From: Nocardioides sp.
Lineage (GTDB): Bacteria; Actinomycetota; Actinomycetes; Propionibacteriales; Nocardioidaceae
Length of the DNA: 5,376 nucleotides
Assembly: GCA_003519585.1 (NCBI GenBank)
Contig: DOWL01000184.1
Location: forward strand, 1-5,376
Direction: 5' to 3'
Part shown: positions 1 through 4,570 of the stretch, piece after piece
Numbering within the stretch: position 1 is the first letter of the stretch
How the letters are laid out: each line of letters opens with the position of its first letter
The notes under the pieces: model-generated
Database searches by the model: none
Seen by the model: only the letters and a program-made list of their open reading frames with translations
What the model was told of the DNA's origin: nothing
Made by a program: the position numbers and the translations under genes

Positions 1-1209
1 GCAGGCGATGATCAGGACCGCGACCGCGGCGGTGAAGGCCGCGGTGATGCTGTGTCCGGTCAGCAGCCAGCCGGCCAGTGTGGCCAGGGAGAGGGCGATG
101 ACGATGGGCACGAAGACCGCGGAGACCCGGTCGGCGAGCCGCTGGACCTGGGCCTTGCCGTTCTGGGCGTCTTCGACGAGTCGGGCCATCTGAGCCAGCT
201 GGGTGTCGGCTCCAACCCGGGTCGCACGGACGACCAGGCGGCCGCCGGCGTTGACGGTGGCACCGACGACGGCGTCACCAGGACCGACCTCGACCGGGAC
301 GGGTTCCCCGGTGAGCATGGAGGCGTCGACCGCGGAGGTGCCGTCTTCGACGACTCCGTCGGTGGCGACCTGCTCCCCGGGGCGTACGAAGAACCGGTCG
401 CCGACGGCGATCTGGTGCGCGGGGATGCGCACCTCTCCCCCGTCGCGAAGGACCGCGACGTCCTTGGCGCCCATGTCGAGCAGCGCCCGCAGCGCCGCAC
501 CTGACTGTCGCTTCGCGCGGGCCTCGAAGTAGCGACCGGCGATGATGAACGTGGTGACGGCGGCGGCGACTTCCAGATAGATGTGGACGCCCGCTTCCCC
601 GTCGGGGAACGGGTCGAACGGCATTCGCATCCCGGTCATCCCGGCGTGGGTGAACAGCAGTGCCCACAGCGACCACAGCCAGGCCGCCGAGACCCCGACC
701 GAGATCAGGGTGTCCATGGTCGCCGCCCGGTGACGGGCGTTGGTCACGGCCGCGCGATGGAACGGCCAGGCACCCCACACGACGACGGGCGAGGCGAGGG
801 TCAGGGAGATCCACTGCCAGTTGTCGAACTGGAGTGCCGGGATCATCGACATGGCGAGGACCGGCACGGTCAGCACGGCTGAGACGACGAGGCGCTGCCG
901 CCAGCCTGCGGCTTCGGTATCGCGGTCGTCGGGCTCGTTGTCAGTCGAGGTTTCCCCGCCGCCGGGCGTTGGAGTCGGCACCGTGGCGGTGTAGCCGGTG
1001 GTCTCGACCACGGTGACGAGGTCGCCGGTGGTGAGCGTCGTCGGGTAGGTGACCTTGGCCTTCTCGGTGGCGTAGTTGACCGTGGCGGTGACTCCGTCGA
1101 GCTTGTTCAGCTTCTTCTCGATGCGAGCCGCGCAGGAGGCACAGGTCATCCCACCGATGGTGAGCTCGACGTCCGTGGCTGCGCCGGGTTCGGTGGTTGT
1201 CTGCGTCAT
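1..1209 (-). CDS. copA: Cu+-exporting P1B-type ATPase, N-terminal 403 residues (3' end outside window)
   Basis: Membrane ATPase that pumps monovalent copper (possibly silver) out of the cytoplasm. Seen: an N-terminal HMA metal-binding domain (about residues 14-80) with GMTCASC at 20-26 (ligands Cys23 and Cys26); an acidic, Pro-rich linker (80-100); four hydrophobic segments at about 105-124, 130-150, 165-187 and 208-227; the conserved [15 protein letters not shown] stretch (223-237); the actuator domain with LTGEP at 299-303; and a fifth hydrophobic segment at about 362-383. The last codon in the window is Cys403 after LIIA, which should be the first Cys of the CPC transport motif. The DKTG phosphorylation site and ATP-binding domain lie off the edge, so an intact gene cannot be confirmed. 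The ATG start is supported by GGAGG at 1218-1222, 8 nt upstream. It is the last gene seen in the csoR operon, 53 nt after the chaperone gene. Copper specificity is inferred from the HMA motif, CsoR and the neighbours; CPC itself is not seen. Confidence 0.95.
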   Translation of the reverse strand, partial: MTQTTTEPGAATDVELTIGGMTCASCAARIEKKLNKLDGVTATVNYATEKAKVTYPTTLTTGDLVTVVETTGYTATVPTPTPGGGETSTDNEPDDRDTEAAGWRQRLVVSAVLTVPVLAMSMIPALQFDNWQWISLTLASPVVVWGAWPFHRAAVTNARHRAATMDTLISVGVSAAWLWSLWALLFTHAGMTGMRMPFDPFPDGEAGVHIYLEVAAAVTTFIIAGRYFEARAKRQSGAALRALLDMGAKDVAVLRDGGEVRIPAHQIAVGDRFFVRPGEQVATDGVVEDGTSAVDASMLTGEPVPVEVGPGDAVVGATVNAGGRLVVRATRVGADTQLAQMARLVEDAQNGKAQVQRLADRVSAVFVPIVIALSLATLAGWLLTGHSITAAFTAAVAVLIIAC

Positions 1210-1262
1210 GGCTTTCGCCTCCATTGGGTCGGTGTTCTGAACTGGGAACCGTGTCGAGTCCC

Positions 1263-1637
1263 TCAGGCGAGCTGGTAGTCGCCGGCTTCGTCGAGTGCCG
1301 CGGCCACCTGGGCCTCGTCAAGCGGCGCGGAGCTGATGACGGTCACCGTCGAGGTGCCGCCGGCGACGAGCTCGACGTGCACGTCGGTGACACCGTCGAG
1401 GGACTTCAGCTCGCTCGTGACAGCTCCGGCGCAGTGGCCGCAGGTCATGCCGGAGACGGCGTAGCTGTGGGTGGTCATCGGATTCTCCTCTACGATCGAG
1501 TTGGTCGTCCCGGGCGTGGTTGCCGCACCCCCGTCGGCAGCACCGCACCCACATCCGCCGCACCCACATCCCCCGGAGTCGGTGGTCAGGTCTTCCAGCA
1601 GCGGGAGGCTGCGTGGCCTGTCGGTGGTCTCGGGCAT
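1263..1637 (-). CDS. HMA-domain copper-chaperone-like protein with Cys-rich N-terminal extension
   Basis: A 124-residue cytoplasmic protein. The C-terminal part (residues 54-124) is a complete HMA fold like CopZ/Atx1, with GMTCGHC at 63-69; Cys66 and Cys69 should bind Cu(I) for delivery to CopA or CsoR. The first 53 residues are not part of a standard chaperone. They hold the cluster GGCGCGGCGCG (Cys24, 26, 29, 31), a C-x-C-x2-C-x-C pattern like a metallothionein, followed by an Ala/Gly/Thr-rich linker. Start at 1637: AAGGA at 1644-1648 lies 6 nt upstream. A second in-frame ATG at 1478 (Met54) has its own strong GAGGAG (1485-1490), also 6 nt upstream, and would give a classic 71-residue CopZ. 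Both products may be made. The gene lies 27 nt after csoR and 53 nt before copA, so it is almost certainly co-transcribed with them. The HMA domain is certain; the role of the extension is unknown. From memory, similar Cys-rich leaders occur on other actinobacterial HMA proteins, but I could not check this. Confidence 0.9.
   Translation of the reverse strand: MPETTDRPRSLPLLEDLTTDSGGCGCGGCGCGAADGGAATTPGTTNSIVEENPMTTHSYAVSGMTCGHCAGAVTSELKSLDGVTDVHVELVAGGTSTVTVISSAPLDEAQVAAALDEAGDYQLA
1485..1490 (-). promoter_or_regulatory. Strong internal ribosome binding site for a short CopZ form
   Basis: On the minus strand this reads GAGGAG, 6 nt before the in-frame ATG at 1478-1476. Initiation here would skip the Cys-rich leader and give a 71-residue HMA protein (1263-1478), the usual length of free-standing CopZ. 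The upstream start at 1637 also has a good site (AAGGA at the same spacing), so this looks like a dual start rather than a misplaced one. It could also be a chance match within the Glu-Glu codons that encode VEENP. Confidence 0.5.
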
Positions 1638-1664
1638 CGGTGTTCCTTCGGTTGAGGTGCAGGG

Positions 1665-1949
1665 TCAGGAGCGGACGAGTCTTGCGATGGCCTCGGAGGC
1701 CTCAGTGAGCTTGCGTCGCTTGTCGTCGGGGCTGTCAGCGTGGGCGAGGCAGTGCTGCAGGTGCTGGTCGAGAAGAAGCAGTGCCACCTTCTCGAGCGCC
1801 TTCGTGGAGGCTGAGATCTGGGTGAGGATGTCGATGCAGTAGGTGTCCTCGTCGACCAGGCGCTGGAGCCCGCGGACTTGTCCCTCGACGCGTCGCAGTC
1901 GCGCCTGGATCGCCTGCTTCTCGGTGATGTAGCCGGGCTCCGTGTGCAT
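1665..1949 (-). CDS. csoR: CsoR-family copper-sensing transcriptional repressor
   Basis: A small all-helical DNA-binding repressor of 94 residues that leaves its operator when it binds Cu(I). Seen: the family's N-terminal helix (KQAIQARLRRVEGQVRGLQ), then the copper-ligand set Cys38 (in DTYCIDIL), His63 and Cys67 (in DQHLQHC). The spacing Cys-x24-His-x3-Cys is the C-H-C signature of true copper sensors such as Mycobacterium tuberculosis CsoR, and separates it from nickel/formaldehyde relatives (RcnR/FrmR). It is shorter than the M. tuberculosis protein and lacks its long C-terminal tail. Start choice: the ATG at 1949 sits 7 nt after AGGAGG (1957-1962); a GTG directly before it (1952) would add one residue but is only 4 nt away. 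It is the first gene of the operon with the HMA protein and copA. The palindrome at 2001-2019 upstream implies autoregulation. Confidence 0.96.
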   Translation of the reverse strand: MHTEPGYITEKQAIQARLRRVEGQVRGLQRLVDEDTYCIDILTQISASTKALEKVALLLLDQHLQHCLAHADSPDDKRRKLTEASEAIARLVRS

Positions 1950-1998
1950 CACCGGCCCTCCTCACTGTCATATCTGTCGACATTGTCGGTCGAGATCG

Positions 1999-2026
1999 AC
2001 GATACCCCTCGGGGGTATCTGGGCAA
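1999..2026 (-). promoter_or_regulatory. Predicted promoter of the csoR-HMA-copA operon
   Basis: Reading the minus strand, a -35 TTGCCC (2026-2021) is followed after 16 nt by a -10 TATCGT (2004-1999). The predicted transcription start is near 1992, leaving a leader of about 40 nt before the csoR ribosome binding site. The -10 has the TAnnnT form common in actinobacterial housekeeping promoters, and the -35 starts with TTG. The CsoR-type palindrome fills the spacer and overlaps the -10, which is where a repressor would block polymerase. Prediction is by eye only. Confidence 0.6.
2001..2019. promoter_or_regulatory. CsoR operator (perfect inverted repeat)
   Basis: The sequence GATACCCCTCGGGGGTATC is a perfect palindrome with 8-bp arms (2001-2008 and 2012-2019) around TCG. 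It matches the known CsoR operator form, ATACCC and GGGTAT half sites around a G/C-rich centre, as in the Bacillus subtilis copZA operator. It lies about 50 bp upstream of csoR and overlaps the predicted promoter spacer and -10. Inferred: CsoR binds here without copper and represses csoR, the chaperone and copA together. Confidence 0.87.
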
Positions 2027-2042
2027 GGGGTGCGGGGAAGGC

Positions 2043-2064
2043 TTCACTGAACCTTCATAAAGTC
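2043..2064 (+). promoter_or_regulatory. 11-bp tandem repeat, probable response-regulator site near the csoR promoter
   Basis: TTCACTGAACC (2043-2053) is followed directly by the weaker copy TTCATAAAGTC (2054-2064). Unit length and the TTCAn(C/T)GAACC core match the pairs at 4182-4203 and 2200-2221. An 11-bp direct repeat, one unit per helical turn, is typical of OmpR/PhoB-family regulators bound head to tail. The site starts 17 nt upstream of the predicted csoR -35, at about -50 to -71 from the predicted start, a usual activator position. Binding by the locus's own regulator is inference. Confidence 0.5.
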
Positions 2065-2199
2065 ACACTCTTGTGAACTTCCCGGCCCCAGGCGTGGGCA
2101 GCGGGTCACCACAAGGCTCACGAGGCCCGGGGACGAAGAGACGTGGCTCGGCGTCACTCCCCCACGAGAATCCGCGCGCTCTCCCGTCGTTCCGCCAAG
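2065..2199. other. Intergenic stretch without a credible gene
   Basis: This is the core of the roughly 300-bp gap between csoR and the histidine-kinase gene. Short open frames exist on both strands, but their translations are Pro/Gly/Ser/Arg-rich, show no recognisable domain, and have no convincing ribosome binding site. The only local structure is a short inverted repeat, TCACA-CTCT-TGTGA (2063-2076), at its left edge. The stretch is flanked by copies of the 11-bp motif in opposite orientations. I see no tRNA, terminator with T-run or mobile-element end in it. Confidence 0.5.
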
Positions 2200-2221
2200 G
2201 GTTCGGTGAAGGTTCGGTGAA
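2200..2221 (-). repeat. Perfect 11-bp tandem repeat, probable response-regulator site
   Basis: GGTTCGGTGAA occurs twice without a gap (2200-2210 and 2211-2221). On the minus strand each copy reads TTCACCGAACC, differing by one or two bases from the units at 2043-2053 and 4182-4192. A more degenerate unit (TTGGCGGAACG on the minus strand) follows at 2188-2198. It lies 33 bp beyond the stop codon of the kinase gene and over 200 bp from the predicted csoR start, so its target is unclear. It may be a remote site for the csoR operon, the promoter of an unrecognised transcript, or a relic. It is the cleanest copy of the motif in the window. Confidence 0.55.
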
Positions 2222-2226
2222 GGTGT

Positions 2227-2247
2227 GTGAGGACCGACGTTCCTCAC
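2227..2247 (-). terminator. Hairpin after the histidine-kinase gene, possible terminator
   Basis: GTGAGGA (2227-2233) and TCCTCAC (2241-2247) form a perfect 7-bp stem with a 7-nt loop, starting 6 nt after the kinase stop codon in the direction of transcription. No T-run follows on the minus strand. It could be a T-less actinobacterial terminator or a 3'-end stabilising hairpin. Its left arm touches the 11-bp repeat region. Confidence 0.4.
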
Positions 2248-2253
2248 CGGGAA

Positions 2254-3363
2254 TCAGGCTGGCGGGAGACGAACCTTGAAGGTGCTGCCGTGTCCGGGTC
2301 CGGCGCTGGTGGCGGATATGCCGCCGCCGTGTGCCTCGATGAGGGCCTTGGCGATGGCCAGTCCGATGCCGGACCCGCCCTGGTGGCGGTCGCGGGCAGT
2401 GTCGACGCGGTAGAACCGGTCGAAGACGTGGGGCAGGTGCTCGGGGGCGATGCCTTCGCCGGTGTCGGCCACCGCGTACTGCACCCACCGTTCCACGCGC
2501 CGACAGGACACGGTGACGCTGCCGCCACTTGGGGTATGGCGCAGCGCGTTGTCGATGAGGTTGCCGAGCGCCTGACCGATCCGGTCCGCGTCGACGTCTA
2601 CCAGGCCCGCTGGGTGCAGATCGGCGTTCAGCCGGACACCCTTGCTCTGGAAGCGGTCGCGGGCCGCGTCCACGGCAGTGGCGGCGACCGTGGCCGCATC
2701 CAAAGGCCGAGGATCGAGGGGCAGATTGCCTTCCTCTGCATGCGAGACGGCCCCGACGTCTTCGGCGAGCCGCCGCAGCCGGTGGGTCGAGGACCGCAGC
2801 ACCGTAAGGGTTTCGGAGTCGAGATGGCGCACGCCGTCCTCGAGCGCCTCGAGGTGGGCGTCGATCGTCGCCAAGGGCGTGCGCATCTCGTGGGCGAGGT
2901 CGGCGAGCATCTGACGCCGCGTGGCTTCGGTGGCCTCGAGTCGATCGGCGAGACGGTTGTACGACCCGGCGAGGGTGGCGAACTCGACGCCGAGGCCGGG
3001 GTCGTCGACGTGAGTGTCATAGCGGCCGGCGGCGATCTGGGAGGAGGCCTCGGCGACGTGGCCGATGGAGCGTTGGATGCGGCGGCTGAAGTACCACGAC
3101 ACGGCCAGTGCGGCGGCCGCCGCGGCGACCAGGGCGACACTGATGGAGATGAGCAGGGCGGAGGCGAAGGCTTCCTCGACGTGCTGGGTCTCCTCCTCGC
3201 TGTGCGCGACTCCAGCCTGCTCCAGGTGGTCGTGGAAGATGCTTGGGCCGACCGCGGAGGCGACCAGCCAGATGGTCAGCGCGCCGGCCACCAGGACGAG
3301 GGATTGCGCCAGGAGCAGCCGAGTGGCGAACCGCGGGCCACGCCCCGCCGGGCCCCGGGTCAT
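2254..3363 (-). CDS. Membrane sensor histidine kinase of a probable copper-responsive two-component system
   Basis: A 369-residue inner-membrane kinase that autophosphorylates and passes phosphate to the adjacent regulator. Seen in order: TM1 (about 15-39); a very short outer loop (about 40-66) with His44, His46, His54, His61 and many Glu; TM2 (about 67-92); a HAMP linker (about 93-145); the dimerisation/H-box LAHEMRTPL with phospho-acceptor His158; the N-box NLIDNALRHTP (268-278); the G1 box DTGEGI (300-305); the F-box FDRFYRVD (314-321); and the G2 box GGSGIGLAIAK (329-339). All catalytic motifs are intact. Start at 3363: this ATG overlaps the regulator's TGA (3362-3360) as ATGA, implying translational coupling. 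The open frame extends to 3504, but that part lies within the regulator gene. The His/Glu-rich loop and copper-gene neighbours suggest copper or silver sensing, like CopS/CusS, but the ligand is inferred. The family is certain. Confidence 0.95.
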   Translation of the reverse strand: MTRGPAGRGPRFATRLLLAQSLVLVAGALTIWLVASAVGPSIFHDHLEQAGVAHSEEETQHVEEAFASALLISISVALVAAAAAALAVSWYFSRRIQRSIGHVAEASSQIAAGRYDTHVDDPGLGVEFATLAGSYNRLADRLEATEATRRQMLADLAHEMRTPLATIDAHLEALEDGVRHLDSETLTVLRSSTHRLRRLAEDVGAVSHAEEGNLPLDPRPLDAATVAATAVDAARDRFQSKGVRLNADLHPAGLVDVDADRIGQALGNLIDNALRHTPSGGSVTVSCRRVERWVQYAVADTGEGIAPEHLPHVFDRFYRVDTARDRHQGGSGIGLAIAKALIEAHGGGISATSAGPGHGSTFKVRLPPA

Positions 3364-4127
3364 GCGCCGGAGCCCATCCGGTAGCCGATGCCGCGGACGG
3401 TGCGTACGAACCGGCCCTCGGTGGCGTCGTCGCCGAGCTTGCGGCGCAGGTGGCCGATGTGGACATCGACCAGGTGCTCGTCCCCAACCCACGTCTGGCC
3501 CCACACGTGGTCGATGAGCTGGCGGCGGCTGAACGCCATCCGGGGCCGTTCGGCGAGTGCCGCCAGCAGGTCGAACTCGGTGCGGGTCAGCGCCACCGGC
3601 TCACCGGCCAGCCACACGTCGCGGCCCTGCACATCAACCTTCAGGTCTCCGAACCTCAGGTCATGAGGCTGATCCTCCGCCTCCCTCGGCGTTCGGGGAC
3701 GGCGCAACATGGCCTGGATGCGGGCCATCAGCTCGCGGGGGCTGAACGGTTTCGTGATGTAGTCGTCGGCGCCGACCGACAGGCCGATCAGGGTGTCCAC
3801 CTCCTCGCTGCGGGCGGTCAACATCACGACGTAGGCGTCGCTGAAGGTGCGGATCTGCCGACACACCTCGACTCCGTCCAGGCTCGGCAGACCCAGGTCG
3901 AGGACGACCACGTCGGGGTCGACGTCACGGGCGGTGAGGACCGCCTGTAGCCCATCGTGGGCGAGCGTGGTCTCGAACCCCTGGCGCTCCAAGTAACTCC
4001 CCAGGACTCTGGCGAGGCTGGTCTCGTCCTCGACCACCAGAGCCCGCAGCCCAGAGGCCGGCTTGGGGGTGCCCGCGGCCGGGCCGGGGGCCGTGGGGTC
4101 GCCGACGTCACTGTCCATGCCGCCCAT
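3360..4127 (-). CDS. OmpR/PhoB-family response regulator, partner of the adjacent kinase
   Basis: A 255-residue cytoplasmic transcription factor. Receiver domain (about 27-140): acidic pocket Glu33-Asp34, phospho-acceptor Asp77 in VVLDLGLPSLDG, Thr104 in MLTA and Lys126 in TKPF, all conserved. C-terminal winged-helix domain (about 156-251): the TRTEFDLLAALAERP segment, a recognition helix near 218-230 (HLVDVHIGHLRRK), and the wing ending VRTVRGIGYRMG, all typical of the family. An unusual Pro/Ala/Gly-rich leader of about 25 residues precedes the receiver. Start is uncertain: ATG at 4127 or 4118 (Met4); neither has a good ribosome binding site, so the mRNA may be leaderless or the true start internal. 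It is the first gene of the operon and overlaps the kinase by 4 nt. It is divergent from the SHOCT/oxidase genes, with an 11-bp tandem repeat in the shared upstream region, suggesting autoregulation and control of those genes. CopR-like by context only. Confidence 0.94.
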   Translation of the reverse strand: MGGMDSDVGDPTAPGPAAGTPKPASGLRALVVEDETSLARVLGSYLERQGFETTLAHDGLQAVLTARDVDPDVVVLDLGLPSLDGVEVCRQIRTFSDAYVVMLTARSEEVDTLIGLSVGADDYITKPFSPRELMARIQAMLRRPRTPREAEDQPHDLRFGDLKVDVQGRDVWLAGEPVALTRTEFDLLAALAERPRMAFSRRQLIDHVWGQTWVGDEHLVDVHIGHLRRKLGDDATEGRFVRTVRGIGYRMGSGA

Positions 4128-4181
4128 CGTGGCAGCCGGGAGCCCTCGAACCGCGCGAGCGGGCGGGTCCCGGCGACGTTC

Positions 4182-4203
4182 TTCAGCGAACCTTCATCGA
4201 ATC
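4182..4203 (+). promoter_or_regulatory. 11-bp tandem repeat in the divergent promoter region, probable response-regulator site
   Basis: TTCAGCGAACC (4182-4192) and TTCATCGAATC (4193-4203) are adjacent copies of the motif seen at 2043 and 2200. It lies 55 bp upstream of the regulator start and 66 bp upstream of the SHOCT-protein start, in the 142-bp divergent region. One-turn spacing fits head-to-tail binding by an OmpR-family dimer, most simply the regulator encoded next to it. I could not pick a convincing -10 for either direction. Confidence 0.6.
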
Positions 4204-4269
4204 CCGACCCGATGCCCCGGGTGCGCCGCCGACAGTGAAGGTCAAGTGCACACGAAGGAGCTGAGGACC

Positions 4270-4515
4270 ATGATGGGCTGGTACCACGACGGGTTGGGTT
4301 GGGGCGGTTGGCTGGTCATGCTGCTCGGCATGGTCGCCTTCTGGGGTCTGGTGGTGTGGGCGGTCGTGGTGCTCTTCCGCGACACCCACTCGGAAGACGC
4401 CCGGCCAACACACCACGACCCGCTGGCCACCCTCGATGAGCGGTTCGCCCGCGGCGAGATCGACGAGACCGAGTACCAGGCGCGCGCCGACGTGCTCCGC
4501 GCAGCCCACCACTGA
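4270..4515 (+). CDS. Small membrane protein with C-terminal SHOCT motif
   Basis: An 81-residue protein. Seen: a Trp/Gly-rich start (MMGWYHDGLGWGG), one strong transmembrane helix (about 14-36), a short polar linker with several His and acidic residues (37-51), and a C-terminal amphipathic segment LATLDERFARGEIDETEYQARADVL (52-76) matching the SHOCT domain (L-x2-L-x4-G-I/E-I-T/D-x2-E-Y/F-x2-K/R). SHOCT is known as a short C-terminal oligomerisation motif; no enzymatic role is known. AAGGAG at 4255-4260 lies 9 nt before the first ATG; a second ATG follows immediately. It is 55 nt upstream of the multicopper oxidase gene and probably co-transcribed. From memory, such SHOCT proteins often sit beside actinobacterial multicopper oxidase and copper genes, so an accessory membrane role is a guess. 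Confidence 0.85.
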   Translation: MMGWYHDGLGWGGWLVMLLGMVAFWGLVVWAVVVLFRDTHSEDARPTHHDPLATLDERFARGEIDETEYQARADVLRAAHH

Positions 4516-4570
4516 CGCTGTGTCCGCTGACCCTTTCCGCCAGCCACCAGTCCCGCCGAGGAGGTCTGTC

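Noticed and set aside
1..504. Overlapping open frames on both strands at the left edge
   Set aside because: They lie within the uninterrupted copA frame, whose actuator and membrane motifs are clear.
1966..1988. TGTC repeated every 9 bp, and the small palindrome CGACATTGTCG, in the csoR leader
   Set aside because: The elements are too short to separate from chance. The CsoR operator next to them explains the regulation expected here.
2073..2279. Possible small plus-strand gene in the csoR-kinase gap
   Set aside because: There is no ribosome binding site, the composition is Pro/Gly/Ser/Arg-rich, it crosses the tandem repeats and hairpin, and it overlaps the kinase 3' end.
2227..3384. Long plus-strand open frame (385 codons) opposite the histidine kinase
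   Set aside because: It is antisense to a kinase with all catalytic motifs. Its translation has no domain, and long antisense frames are expected at this G+C content.
3364..3504. Upstream extension of the kinase open frame to an ATG at 3504
   Set aside because: It would lie inside the winged-helix coding region of the regulator. The ATG at 3363 gives the usual ATGA overlap and places TM1 near the N-terminus.
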